DNA from: Perilla frutescens | Taxonomy: Eukaryota; Streptophyta; Magnoliopsida; Lamiales; Lamiaceae | Assembly (NCBI GenBank): GCA_026008535.1 | Contig: BRKX01000017.1 | Span: forward strand, 7,394,501-7,458,500 | Reading direction: 5' to 3' | DNA: 64,000 nt | Translations under genes and position numbers: made by a program | Shown: positions 1-12,459 of the stretch, piece after piece | Numbering within the stretch: position 1 is the first letter of the stretch | Layout of the letters: each line of letters opens with the position of its first letter | The notes under the pieces: model-generated | Database searches by the model: none | Told to the model about the DNA's origin: nothing | What the model saw: the letters and a program-made list of their open reading frames with translations, nothing else

Positions 1-176
1 GTTTTGTAGAAGAGTAGAATGAATCAAAGGCTAAGGGAATAGTTTATAGTTGTAAACCTAGTAAATGTTTTGAACCAATATAGTTCCAATAAGGCTTTGA
101 ATTCTTGAAGAAGTATCCAGGTTTCCGTTTGAGGGGAAGTAAATTTCGGGATAAAATTTCTTTAAGGGTGGTAGAA
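1..176 (+). mobile_element. 3' end of a Ty3/gypsy element, internal side of the 3' LTR
   Basis: This short stretch is the untranslated tail that precedes a gypsy 3' LTR. It ends in a purine-rich tract (tttaagggtggtagaa, about 161-176) that serves as the polypurine tract, directly followed by the LTR start TGTAACACCCC at 177. The words 'ggggaagtaaatttcgggat' resemble the tail that follows the pol stop codon in plant chromoviruses. No coding sequence remains here; the polyprotein lies upstream of the window. Element identity is inferred from the PPT-LTR junction. Confidence 0.75.
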
Positions 177-885
177 TGTAACACCCCAAATTTTCGAATA
201 AGGTTTGGAGAATTCTTAAGCATAATTAAGGAGTTGAGGAAAATAATTTTATAAGGTTTAAGTTAAGTCAGATGTCAGTTACGACTTTAGGGGTCAATTT
301 TTGTGAAATCGTCTTTTCAAAAATTTTGATCTTAATTCTGTTATGGCCAGTTTTTATCTTGTTAGAAAGGTTTTAACTCAAGGAGTGTGCTGATATTTTT
401 AGAATTTTTTTCTGATGTCATTTGAGGTCCCGGTCATGAAAAACGTATTTAAAGGATTAATGAATAGTAACTTTTGCGTGTGTTTGTGATTTGAAAAATT
501 TACGAAATCCTCTTCATTAATCTAATTCTTGTTCTGTCAAGCCTTTCTTATAGGAAATGACTCAAGGAATCTGTTTGCGTTCACGGATTTCAATTCTGAG
601 GTCAATCGAATGCTTGGAAATTTTATTTGTCCCTTAATTGGAATAATAAAAGTAATTCTAAAAAATGGAATCTTGGCTCGTCTTTCTTCTGACAACCTAT
701 TCTTTATCCCGAGTTAGGTTGATTCAATAGTACTCGAGCCAACGAGTCCCAAGTTATTTTTAGATTTTGTGTCTGAGGTCATTCGGACCTCGACATCGAA
801 TAAAACAACTTTTAACCGAATCCGGAGTTACTTTTGCAGTATTTCTGCACAGCAGAAGCTTCTTGGCGAAGCCAACAAATTCCCC

Positions 886-894
886 TATAAATAG
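886..894 (+). promoter_or_regulatory. TATA box of the gypsy LTR
   Basis: TATAAATAG, preceded by a C-run (tcccc), stands in the LTR about 710 bp from its start. It is followed by a leader with GA-rich sequence (951-980). Position and context fit the U3/R boundary of the LTR promoter. Confidence 0.6.
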
Positions 895-1143
895 AACAAA
901 TAGAACCCCTCACCCCTAATTTGATTCACACCCAAAATCCATTCTTCTTCATTCTTGAGAGAGAAAGTGAGAGAAAAGTTGAGATAAGTTCTTGTCGAGC
1001 GAGGGACATTCTTCATGAGTGTTCCTCTGAGACGATGAGTGGAGTGGCGTGGAAGAAATGCGGTGGGGGAAGGTGCTAGGGGTTCCGTCGGGTTGTAGCA
1101 GGTGGCTCTGCAGTCGTTGTGACTCAACGAGATGCTGAGCTAG

Positions 1144-2526
1144 TGGTGCGTCGTTTTACACCAAAAATAAATTTCCCGACAGCAGTCGGTATGCCCTCAC
1201 TGCACAGTATATCGATGAGCAAGATCGTCTCCCAAAGGACCGGTGAGAATTACTCTAAACTTCCAATCTGTAGAACCAAACTTTCAAGGGTATTTTTATG
1301 ATTATAATAAAACAAACGAAATTAACAAATAAATAGAGAGATGCACAATTGAACAAAATGAACGGATTTTAAATATAAGAAGAAATATTCCAGATTCCAA
1401 TTAACTCCACCTTAGCTTACATAAACCGATCCTTGACGCAAAAATTAATTTAATTCACACATACAAATCAGTTATAGCCACCGAAGACACTTACTGACGC
1501 AACCTAATTCCTCCGTAGTTTCTAAATAATCAGGAAGACGCTTTACCAATTATTTCCTTAATCGACTGAAAACCGTAAGAGACACTCTATAAGTTTAATA
1601 AGCCGACAGCCTTAAGTTTTAGAGGAACTCGATTCATAATTAACAGACTCTGACACAGGACCGTTGAATTAAGGTTGTTATTCCTCTAGTTCTGAAGAAC
1701 CGCTTCGCCACTACTTAAACTTAAACCACAATTACGGATGGCCGGTTTAATTGGCTACTAATTAAATCCGACTCACTAAATATTTGAAACTATCTACCAA
1801 TATCAAAACAATTAACACTCGAAATACTGAGAATAACAAATGCATGCGAATTAATTGAATGAGAAACGAGCAATTAGGTCTCATAGTTTAGCTAGGCCAG
1901 GGCTTCGTTAGTTGTTACCGGAATAAGAAGAAATTAGCTTGAACACATGTTAGAATTGAATCGCAACAATATTGAATAATCCAGCACCATGAAATAATCA
2001 AAGAAGATGAAATATAAAATCTGCGCCATAGTGTCTCTCTGGTTCTCGTTCTTACGTGAATATCGAATGAATTCCCTATTAATGATAAGTCCTAATATAT
2101 ATATAATATCTATAATTAAAATAGTATCCAACATGGAAATTAACATCACAATCTATCCCAACTAGGTAATTAACAAAACATGGACTCTTGAGGCAGTGGA
2201 GAGAGTGATTTCCGCGCCCAGATCGTGGGCTCCAACTAGATCCGAATGTAAGCCCAAACGCACACGCACAAGTCCAGCTTCCAAGTTCTCGGCCCAACTG
2301 TTCTGCTGTATGCCTATACGGCATGGTCCTCCTGAGCTTTTATGTTAACTTCTCTTGCTCAGTTTGTTCTTTCTTCAAACAAATGCCAATTTATCCAACT
2401 TCGTGTTATTTCCCTGTAATATATTCAAAACACAACGTTCTTCCAAAAATCCATAATTACAAGGCAATCAACACTAATAAATCACACCAAATTGGCCCAA
2501 AAGACTAAGTAGAAATAGCCCGATCA
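1144..2526 (-). mobile_element. Solo LTR, Athila/Tat-like gypsy, minus strand
   Basis: A 1383-bp block starts TGGTGCGTCG and ends CCCGATCA and is flanked by the 5-bp duplication gctag (1139-1143 and 2527-2531). No polyprotein lies between, so it is a solo LTR. Read on the minus strand, it holds the U5-like series of phrases (around 1700-1900) also seen in the Athila-like 5' LTR at 26134-27895, including a 'reset' segment near the LTR end (cgatcttgctcatcg). The family call is by resemblance; the boundaries are supported by TG..CA ends and the TSD. Confidence 0.65.
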
Positions 2527-2864
2527 GCTAGCCACTTTCTTTCCACGCACTCGACTCCGTCGATTCTTGTTCCTCGGCCTCAAACCTTATTTCTTTCTTC
2601 TTTTTAATTCTGCATTTTATTATATCTTTCATTATCGTATTCATGTTATTGTGTTTCGTTATTGTTCCCATTATTATTCCTTGTTGTTATTCTCGTTTAT
2701 TTCATTGAAGTTCTGTTTAAGTTCATATTTAGATTTCGTCATTATTTATAAATGTTCAAGAGATAGTTGTGTTATTTCCTAATGTCAATTTTAAAGTTTT
2801 AAAGCATGTTCGTTCCTATATTTTGCAAGTGTTAAGCTTTTTCTTTAGTTTAAAATGTCGAGGA

Positions 2865-3096
2865 TGTTAGGATTGTATACTGAAAGCTTGTCTTTGTATA
2901 CTATTAATAATGGTTTTGACGATATAGATTGATTATTACTGCAGTCACTGTTTGTGCATCTATTTACTGTGTTATAAGTTTATATATGCATGTTTCTTTA
3001 TACTTCCATTGTAGATGATATGGTGTGGGTAAACACACGGTGAAGATCATATTATCGGGTTTCTTGCAAAGTATTAAAAGGCTCACAATTTAGAGG
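2865..3096 (+). repeat. Truncated 5' LTR of the copia element
   Basis: The first 230 bp match the start of the 3' LTR at 11011 almost base for base. After 'ggctcacaatttagaggg' the two diverge: the 3' LTR continues into 'ttgaaccaaccattg', while this copy jumps to sequence homologous to the leader at about 57760. About 1.2 kb of LTR, the PBS and the first part of the leader are therefore deleted. Confidence 0.8.
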
Positions 3097-4693
3097 GTAA
3101 AGATGGTTCCAAAATAGAATTTAAATTTTGGTACCTAATAATATAATTTGGATAGTATTTTGACTTAGGTCGAAAATTCCTAGATTTTATTCCCTAAGGT
3201 AATTTGAAATTTTAAGATATAATTTCGTAGATAATTGTGATCAATTTCCAAAATTTATCTTATGGTAGTTTTCTAATTAATTAAGAGATACTTTTGTAGA
3301 TGATTTTAATTAATTTCCAAAGTTAATCTTAAGGGTTATAAAATTCGAATAATGAGATATTATTTGGTAGAAAATTATGACTGATTTTCAAATCAGAATT
3401 TTATGGATATATTCAAATTAATTGTTTTAATTTGGTGGATAATTATTTTAATTTCAAAATAAATCAACTATGTAAATTTTGAATTCTTTAATTAAATTAA
3501 AGGGGTTTTTCGAAAATTATGGCATGCATAGATATCATGTGCTATTTTGTGGATAGCATTTAATTGGGATAGTTGTATTTGTGATGATAGTTTTTGCAGG
3601 TGAAACCAACTATCATGGCCTTTAATTCTATGTTGAATATGATATTTATTTTATGTTCAATGTATGGTTGGCCGTATGCCGGTTTGGCTACAAGGTTTTT
3701 AATCCATGAGAAAATCCATGGATTAGGTCTTGGAAATTTATTTATTACATTGTTCTAATGTAATAGGAAATAAATTGTTAGAGTATTTGAGTTGTATTTT
3801 ATTTTCCTTATTATTCTAGTTTAGAAAATAGAATAATGAAAGGAGATCAATTCAAAGATGGAAAATGGAGCATCTTCGAAAAGGAAGGACATCCCGAACA
3901 CGTCCCGAAACCCTAAAAAAGCTAGGGTTTCGGCGAGACGCATGAGAGGCAGCGGCCGTGTGGGTTGTCCGGGTTTCCAAGAGCTGTTTTTCCAAGATTA
4001 TCTCAGTAACAACATGGCATATAAGCCATGATAGTTGGTCCCACTTATTATGCTCATTATGTTGTTTGCATGCAATGGTTGTTTATCATTTTATGTGATT
4101 TAATTGCATGTTTAAATGGGATAAAGATGAAGCCTCAAACTTAAATAACTAAGTGGGAGATATACATACCAAAGTATGGGGAAATCTCAAAACAGTCTCC
4201 ATTAATCTAGTTTAATTGAGAGGTAATGGGCGGTCCCCTACGGAGGAATCATATTACTAGATTCTCTAGAAACTAAACTTCCTAACAGATAACTGTAGAA
4301 CATTATTACAACTAATCGGCCCTCCTACCAGGGAGGTGAATTCGAAATAATGAGCTTGGGATGAAGATAATGGTAAGCACACTTAGATGTAATTTATAAA
4401 TAAATGTCCACCCTACGTGGCTTATTAATTAGAAGATTACATCACCGGGTTTGTATCCGACTATTAATTTATTGGTCATAAAAAAACTTGACTGGATGTA
4501 AATTAAAGGTTAGATTTTAACCTGTTTAAAAATGAATTTTATAAATGTCCACCCCACATGACTTGTAAGAAATGATTTTAAGATGTCAGTGGATATGTAT
4601 ATAATTTCTTTTGAGGATTTCAAATTATATGTATTTATTATCCTAAAGATTGTGGTTGTACTGCATGTTTATTTTCAATTATTCTATATCGTC
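3097..4693 (+). other. Copia 5' untranslated leader, no gene
   Basis: This AT-rich stretch has no supportable ORF. Positions 3100-3345 are homologous to 57760-58140, which lies downstream of an LTR and PBS of the same family, so this is the element's leader. The remainder (3350-4690), with phrases such as 'taagtgggagatatacat' at 4150, is not matched elsewhere in the window and may include further insertions I cannot resolve. Confidence 0.55.
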
Positions 4694-5903
4694 ATGGCAC
4701 TCTCAAACCTGTCCTCGATTCTTAAAGAAAACAAATTACTTGGTGAAAACTATAAAGACTGGATTAGAAATCTGAACATTGTCCTTACTACTGAAAACAT
4801 CAAGTTTGTACTTGATGAAGAATATCCCAAAAAACCAGATGAAAATTCTAGTGAAGAGCAGAAGGCAGCTTATGCAAAGTTGCTTAGAGCTTATGAGATG
4901 GCACATTGCTACATGTTTGCCTCTATGTCAAGTGTGTTGCAATATCAACATCAATCTATGAAAACCACTTTCGATATAATGCTCAACCTTAAGGTGCTCT
5001 TAGGATACCAGAATCGCTCGGCTCGACATTTAGCTATGAGAAATCTGATGAGCACTAAGATGTCAAATTCTACACCGATACAGGATCACGTTCTCCAGAT
5101 GATGAGCTCCCTATCGGAGATCGAAACTTTAGGTGGCGAGTTGGACGCCGAGTCCTAAATTGACATTGTGCTTCACAGTCTATCTCCGAGATTTGAGCAA
5201 TTCAGGCTGAACTTAAATATGATATAGAAGGATGTTACTTTATCAGAACTGCTCATGGATCTTTAGGTAGCCGAGCACCTCCAAAAGGGAAGCTCGGAGG
5301 TGCACTTAGCTAGGACGTCTTTTTCTGGTATGAAGAAGAAGAGATACGCACCTAGGAAAGCTGCAAAGGAGATGCCTAAAGACCCTAAAGATAAGAAGGG
5401 CAAAACCAAGGTACACTCGGAATACTTCAAATCGAAGTCGAAGTGTTTAAAGTGCGGTCAGCAGGGACATTGTAAATCTGCATGTCCTAACAAGAGGAAA
5501 AAGAAGGGTATGTCTCACTCTTTAGTTGTTGAAACATGTTTAGCTACTTGTTCAACCCAGTCAAGGGTAGTGGATACTGGAGCTACTGATCATGTTTGCA
5601 TGTCCTTACATGGGTTCCTGGTGAAAAGGTAGCTGAGCGAGTGTGAGATTACCGTCTACATGGGCAATGCTACGAAAGTGACGATTGTTGTAGTGGGAGA
5701 CTTGTCTTTACCTTTCAGTAGTGATAGAGTTTTAGGTTTAAGCGATTGTCTTTATGTGCCTACTTTTAGGCGAAACTTAATTTATGTTTCTAAATTATTT
5801 TTGAATGGATATTTTGTTACTTTTGATAGCAAGGTCGTTATCTCAAGTGGAAAATATTGTATCTGTTCTGGCACATTGGATGGACATCTTTACATACTTA
5901 ACC
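4694..5903 (+). pseudogene. Copia gag and protease, 5' part of the polyprotein
   Basis: Gag packages element RNA; the aspartic protease cuts the polyprotein. The likely start is the ATG at 4694 (MALSNLSSILKENKLLGENY), which fits UBN2-type copia gag N-termini better than the upstream ATG at 4583. A CCHC zinc knuckle (CLKCGQQGHCKSACP) lies at about 5448-5492 and the protease motif DTGATDHVC at about 5574-5600. The frame stays open apart from in-frame stop codons at 5156, in two places between 5220 and 5270, and at 5630. The coding frame runs into the solo LTR at 5904 and resumes at 8189 in the same frame, which proves that the LTR split an existing gene. Non-functional. Confidence 0.9.
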
Positions 5904-8188
5904 TGTAACGCCCCAAACTACTCCGTTTGGCCACGTCACTTAACATACAATTTACTTAAATATTTTGTGTGCTTATTTTAATATGAGTGGAAGCTTAGGT
6001 CAAAATATGATAATATACCTAGCATGATGAGGTAAGGCATCATAATTTTTCAATATAAATTTTTTTGTCCTATTAAGCATGCAATCATCTAACCTATCGG
6101 GCTCATAGGCTTACACAACCCGCCCGTCTAGCACCCTAAATTAACAAACATAATATAGGGGTTCATCGACATAATTCGCACCTAGAAGGCTCCAAGGTCA
6201 AACGACCCGCCTTTAAGTTGTTCTACATAATATCAAATTATATACATCATGGCCTACAAAAGATCAGGTTATTCCCATCCCCAATAATCATTGATCATAA
6301 GGCAAAAGAGTGATCAATGTAATAATAACAATAATAATATGAGTGTTATCAAAAGAAGAGCATGCAAAAGATAACCACAAGCTTGTGGGGTTCTCTTCTG
6401 TTCACAACGCTCCTACTCGGGCTCCGACTCCTCAACCTGAAATTCATTGAATGAATGGGGTGAGTATTTATATTTAACAACATACTCAGTGGGGAACACT
6501 GTAAACAGTTACAGCTAATTGCACAAGTGAAAATATAACATGTGGACTTTTCATTACATTGTGGAGACTAGTCTCAACCCCGTGGGGCCCAAACATCATG
6601 ATGCCCCCGTTAATGAACATCTTTATCCCTGTAGGGATGCCTGCAGACATCCTACCCCTCAGGGAGGACATTAACGAGTCTATTATCGATCCTGAAGGAT
6701 CTCTTTCATTCACCAGTCCGAAGACCCTTCATACATATACAATCAAAGCACAACAGTAACTATAATCTTACACGTGTTCATAGTTTAGAGTTATCCCACC
6801 TTAAGAGACGCTTTTTGAATCCTTTTAACCTTGAAATACTCCTTTGCCGTGCACAAGTTGTCCACCTCGAGCCCCAACACGTCACCTAGCACCTTTCAAT
6901 TCTTTTTTCATTTTAGACGTCAAGTTATTTAATTAAATCATAATTTAGACCAAACTAATGCTATACTTTGCTTTAAAGTCTTCAAACATTTCCACATACA
7001 CGACCATCGATATATAAGCTCATACTACGATTTTCGACTCAAAATACACATTAAAACTCTTTGAAGCATTTGATCGAACACGTTACGGGCACACATTTAA
7101 ACTACATGCTTATAACTCATTTTAAATCCTTTAGACCCAACATTTCAAATACAAACACCTTCATCCTAGAGCTCTAACATACTTGAAAATCAACCTCAAA
7201 CAACCATCACAACACCTCCAAACCATATCAACAAATTAAGGGGAAATTAGGGTAAAAAATCTAAACCCTAGCATCAAAGAACCATAGGAATTTGATATAA
7301 CTTCACATATAGCTTCAAGGAGATTAATAAACCATATGTTCAAGATATTAAAGCAAGAAGATCAACAAAAATCCAAAATCCTCAAATTTGGATACAAACC
7401 CTAGTTTCCAAAACAACAAGAAATGGGTGTTGAATCCCCAAGAAGGAGAGGTGTAGAGGTTACCTTTGTTGATGGATGATGATGGATTACACTTCAAAAG
7501 TTGAAGAATTTTGAGAGCGAAAAGAGGAGAAAATCGCCCCCTCTTGGTTGAAAGAAATGAGGAAGAAATGAACAAGTGTTGTATTTATAGGTAGAAAATC
7601 CCCGGACCCGCGCGACCGCGGAACCCATGTCTCAGCCAACGCTCCCCGCGAGCGCGCAGCCCCCGCGGGCGCGCGCCTCGCCCACGCTCCGCGGGCGCGC
7701 AGCCTCCCGCGGCCGCGCACCACCCCGCGGGCGCGCGGCATGCCCCCTTCGACCCCCCTTCTATTTTGACTCCCTGACATTCTTAACTCCATTTTAAAAC
7801 GACTTAGAATTTCGAAACACTTTTAATACATACCGAAAAAGCAATACAGCGCATTCATTATCATATAACCCGACACTTTGGCATTTAATACAGACCCCCG
7901 ATCAACTCAGCGTTAGGGTGTTCAAGGCTTTGGCAAAAAAAACTCAATACAATAACACGCATTCATTATCATATAACCCGACACTTTAGTATTAAAAATT
8001 CAAACTGTGTTATACACTCAGTATAACATCATTGTGCTCTGACGTATCAGCTCGAGTGAGACAACCTGCAATAAAACAACGGTATAACATACAAACATAC
8101 TCACGTGATTAATATTTAACAATATTAATTCGAAATCATTTACTAAAATTATAATTTATAATTTAGCAAAAAGGGTCGGGGTATCACA
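5904..8188 (-). mobile_element. Solo Ty3/gypsy LTR inserted in copia pol
   Basis: A 2285-bp block lies exactly between two copies of taacc (5899-5903, 8189-8193). On the plus strand it starts TGTAACGCCCC and ends GGGTATCACA; on the minus strand it therefore starts TGTGATACCCCGACCC, a common plant gypsy LTR start. A TATA box (CTATAAATAC) at 7590-7581 on the minus strand follows a very GC-rich block (7605-7745), so the promoter points left. No gag or pol is present, so it is a solo LTR left by LTR-LTR recombination. The short ORFs inside (6486-6759, 7348-7792) have no family match that I recognise. Confidence 0.9.
7581..7590 (-). promoter_or_regulatory. TATA box of the solo gypsy LTR
   Basis: CTATAAATAC reads on the minus strand, immediately downstream (in that sense) of the GC-rich block 7605-7745. 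This orients the LTR as minus. Confidence 0.55.
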
Positions 8189-10933
8189 TAACCCTATGCA
8201 AAACACTACACAAACGCAATTATTGAATACATCGATCATGAACCCTAGTAAGAGAAAGAAACCTTCTGAACTGAATAAAACCTATCTTTAGCATCTAAGA
8301 CTTGGTCATATTAACCATAAGAGGATACAAAGACTTATAAATGATGGACCATTGACATCATTGGTCTTGGAAATGTTTCCTTTGTGCGAATCCTGTTTGG
8401 AAGGAAAGATGACCAAGAGGCCCTTTTCTTCTAAAGGAAATCGATCCTAAGAGGTGTTAGATTTGATTAACTCTGATTTATGTGGCCTTATATCAGTTCA
8501 GGCTCGAGAAGGATACGATTACTTCATCACGTTCATTGATGATTATTCAAGATATGGATACATTTACCTATTGCGTCGCAAGTCTGAGTGTTTTGAGTTC
8601 TTCAAAACATTTAAGGCGGAAGCTGAGAAACAAACAGGCAAAAGAGTAAAAACACTAAGTTCTGATCATGGTGGTGAGTATCTCTCGACTGAATTTAGGG
8701 ATTACTTAGCAAAGCAAGGGATTACATCTCAATTGACTACACCTGGCACTCCACAGCAGAACAACATAGCGGAAAGGAGGAATAGAACCTTATTAGAGAT
8801 AGTTAGATTGATGATGAGCTATTTAGAATTGCCTGTTTCATTTTGGGGATATGTCCTAGAAACCACAACCTATATATTGAACATGGTTCCTTCAAATTCA
8901 GTTCCACGCACACCCCTCGTACTATGGACTGGTCGGAAACCCAGTCTAGGTCACATTCTTGTATGGGGCAGTCTAGCATATGTGATAGACAAGGAAGCTG
9001 ACAAGTTGGCGCCACGTTCTGAGGTAAGACTATTTGTTAGGTATCCGAAAGGAACAAGAGGTGGTTTATTTTATAGTCCTAAGGATCAGAAGGTCATTGT
9101 CAGCACCAATGCTCGATTCTTAGATGAAGACTATGTAATAAATCACAAGGCTCGAAGCGAGATTTTTCTTGAGGAACTTCGAGGTGGGAACGTAGATCCT
9201 ACACCACCTATACAAGCAGAGAAAGCACCAATAACTGCACAACGTGTGATAAAAGTATGGAAAATGCCTCACGGTAGTGGGAGGGTTGTTTGACAACCTG
9301 ATAGATTCATTAGTTGGGGAGAATCTTCGGATTTCCCTGAAGGACTGAATGAATTGGATCCCAAGACCTATGATGAGATGGTATAAGAGAAAGATGCAGA
9401 TTCTTGCAAAACTGCAATCGAGTCCGAGATTGGATCTATGGATCACAATCAAGTCTGGGAGCTTGTAGAACCACCTGATAGGGTAAAACCCATTAAATGC
9501 AAGTGGGTCTACAAACGTAAGAGAGGATCTGAAGGGAAGGTTGAAACCTCCAAAGCTAGATTGGTGGTGAAAGGCTATACTCAGAAAGAAGGGATCAATT
9601 ATGAGGAAACCTTTTCACCAGTTGCCATGCTTAAGTCGATTCAGATTCTCCTATCTATTGCTGCTCATCTGGATTATGAGATATGGCAAATGGATGTCAA
9701 GACAGCTTTCCTGAATGGAAGTCTTAAAGAAAACATCCGTATGAAGCAACCAGAGGGATTCATTGCTAAGGGCTAAGAGCACCTAGTATGCAAGCTTAAG
9801 AGATCTATTTATGGACTTAAGCAAGCATCGCGGTCTTGGAACATCCGGTTCGATGAGGTCATCAAGTCATCTTCATCCAAAGCCTGAATGAGAGCTGTGT
9901 GTACAAGAAAAGTGACGAAAACATGGTGGCATTCCTAGTACTGTATGTTGATGATATCTTGCTTATTGGAAGTAGTAAAAAGGTATTATCGAACATAAGG
10001 GTGTGGTTGTCTAAGCAGTTCGATATGAAGGATTTGGGAGAAGCTGGACACGGCCTTTGCATCAAGATCATTCCAGATCACAAGAAAAGGATGTTGTGTC
10101 TATTCCAAGCGACTTATATTGATACAGTGCTAGATAGGTTTAGCATGTAAGATTTCAAGAAGGGTTTTATACCTTTCATGCATGGAATACATCTATCAAA
10201 GGATATGTGTCCCAAGACACAGACTGAGATAGATGAGATAAAAGGGGTTCTATATGCTTCGGCTGTGGGAAGCCTCATGTATGCTATACTATGCACTAGG
10301 CCTGATATATACTATGTGGTTGGCATGGTAAGCAGATATCAGTCTAACCCTAGAATAGAACACTGGACTGTAGGAAAGAATATTCTTAAGTACCTGAAAA
10401 GGACTAGAGATTATATGTTGATATACTGCAGTGATATCCTTGTTTCTTTAGGTTACACAGACTCAGATTTCCAAGCTGATAAAGATCAGAGTAAATCTAC
10501 TTCAGGCTATGTGTTTATCTTGGGAGGCAGAGCCATTGCATGGAGGAGCATCAAGCAAAAATGCATTGCTGACTTCACCATGGAAGCTGAATATGTAGCT
10601 ACCTCTGAGGCTACAAAGGAAGTTGTCTGGCTCTGGAGCTTCTTGATAGACTTGTGCATGGTTCCTGATTTGCCTAGGAGTATCACGATATACTGTGATA
10701 ACTCTGGTGCAGTGGCAAATTTGAAGGAACACAGAGCCCATAAGACAAGTAAACACATAGAGAGAAAGTATCATCTTATATGAGAAATCATTAAGAGAGG
10801 AGATGTTACAGTGGTCAAGATTGCATTGGAGGACAACCTGGCTGATCCATTCACGAAGATCCTGCCAGCTAAGACCTTTGATGGTCACGTGGACAAAATG
10901 GGAGTGAGATGCAGACCCGAGATTGCGTTTTGA
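8189..10933 (+). pseudogene. Copia pol: integrase, reverse transcriptase, RNase H
   Basis: This continues the gag-protease frame after the solo LTR. The GAG-pre-integrase zinc finger (HLRLGHINHKR.., CESC) lies at about 8290-8410. The integrase core has its three acidic residues in SDLCG (about 8465), SDHGGEY (about 8664) and NIAERRNRT (about 8763). RT begins at about 9438 (WELVEPPD, KWVYKRKRG), with MDVKTAFLNGSL at about 9691 and the catalytic YVDDILL at about 9943. RNase H carries GYTDSDFQAD, SGYVF and ADPFTK and ends at the stop at 10931. Damage: in-frame stops at about 8288, 8447, 9291, 9384, 9774, 10147 and 10781, and a small frame-shifting loss near 9865. It resembles gag-pol proteins of the TNT1/copia type and is non-functional. 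Confidence 0.92.
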
Positions 10934-11010
10934 GATTTTTATATAGTTTGAGGTTTTTGCCAGTTTTTGTTCTATACTTAAAAGACATGCTTTAAGTATA
11001 AGTGGGAGAT

Positions 11011-12454
11011 TGTTAGGATTGTATACTAAGAGCTTGTCTTTATATACTATTAACAATGGTTTTGATGATATAGATTGATTATTACTGCAGTCACTGTTTG
11101 TGCATTTATTTAATGTGCTATACGTTTATATATGCATGTTTTCTTATACTTGCATTGTAGATGATATGGTGTGGGTAAACACATGGTGAAAATCATATTA
11201 TCGGGTTTCTTGTAAAGTATAAAAGGCTCGCAGTTTAGATGGATTGAACCAACCATTGTAGACTGTAGAATAATCTGATAGTTAGTTTATCTCGACTAAC
11301 TGATTATTCTGATACACTGACATGTGTATTAAGGAGGATCGTGACAGGATACTATTCTCGGGTCTGACCCTAAACAGAGAGAATAAAGATCCATAGAGTT
11401 CTGCTTCTTAAGCCTTGCACAGTGGTGGACATGTGTGTGTTATGATTACTGCTTTCATTTATCAATGGGTGAGATTCTTGATAGAGTCAATAATCTTGGT
11501 ATTTTGGGCAGTAACATATTCACACATATGGGTCGTGCACCATGTTAGGTCACCATGTCTTGGTGGGCCAGGTTGATGATGTCCCCTTGAGTAAACACAA
11601 GTACATGTGAAACCCTGAAGGTGTAATTTATTCCGTACATGGTAAAGCTTGTGTGGTACTGCTCTAGGAATGGAAGAATTAATTGATTATAGCTGTCAGA
11701 GCTTATATAATTAATTAATTAATGGACATTATATCTTAAACATGGGGAATGGCTGGACTAAAGAAGAATGGATTAAGTTAAATGTATTAAATTGGTAGGT
11801 CGCTGTTATTTCTTCAGTGGAATAAAAATAATACTAAATTTATTTAATTATATCCTAGGTATTGGATATTGGATCTTGAATAAATTAATGGCCCAATTTA
11901 ATATTCTTCTAGATCCATATTGTAGCCCAAATAATACCTTAATGGACTGTGGGAATGGAATAAGTGGAGAGGCCCAAACCCATCAGGGTTAGGGGACACA
12001 CTTCATGCCTCCCTCAGTATTAATAGAGGGAGGATGTGTGTATTATGTAACACACGAGCAACCCTCTTAGTCACACTTAATTCCCTAGGTTATCCATAAT
12101 GTTTAGTAGCTTGTAGCCCACTCTACATATAAACGGATATCGGGAATACAGTAGAAGGTGAAGGAGTATCACTGCAGCTCTACTAGGCGTCGACTACAGT
12201 AAAGGAAAGGCTAAGCTCAATGTATCTTTTACAGCAATGAGATTAGACCTGTAATCTCATCGTCAACCCTGCAATCTGTGTAAGTAGATTCATTCGAATT
12301 ATTCTTTTCTACTATGTTTAATTCGATGAACTTGCATAGTATGTTCAACATGTTTCTTTTGTATCATCACACATAAAATCATGATTTGCATGCATGTAGA
12401 ATTATAGTTTATCCGATTCAATCATGTGGGGCGTAATTCGAAAAAATCCCAATA
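11011..12454 (+). repeat. 3' LTR of the copia element
   Basis: This 1444-bp LTR is preceded by the polypurine tract agtgggaga. It starts TGTTAGGATTGTATACTA and ends at AATCCCAATA before the TSD gagga. It is the most complete copy of the LTR family also found at 19356, 21585, 44385 and 53693. No ORF in it is coding. Confidence 0.9.
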
Positions 12455-12459
12455 GAGGA

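Larger units (their letters stand above)
2865..12454 (+). mobile_element. Ty1/copia element with a solo gypsy LTR inserted
   Basis: The element begins TGTTAGGATTGTATAC, ends ..ATCCCAATA (decayed from CCAACA) and is flanked by the 5-bp TSD gagga (2860-2864, 12455-12459). Order: truncated 5' LTR, leader, gag, protease, [solo gypsy LTR 5904-8188], integrase, RT, RNase H, PPT (agtgggaga, 11001-11009), 3' LTR. The order protease-integrase-RT-RNase H is diagnostic of Ty1/copia. The PBS is missing because a deletion removed most of the 5' LTR, the PBS and part of the leader. Several stop codons and a frameshift make it non-autonomous. It sits inside the gypsy LTR described above. Confidence 0.9.

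Noticed and set aside
7487..7792. Arg/Ala-rich minus-strand ORF in the solo LTR
   Set aside because: Translation of the GC-rich promoter block, crossing the TATA box; no domain.
10502..11056. 184-codon minus-strand ORF
   Set aside because: It is the antisense shadow of copia RNase H and crosses into the LTR.
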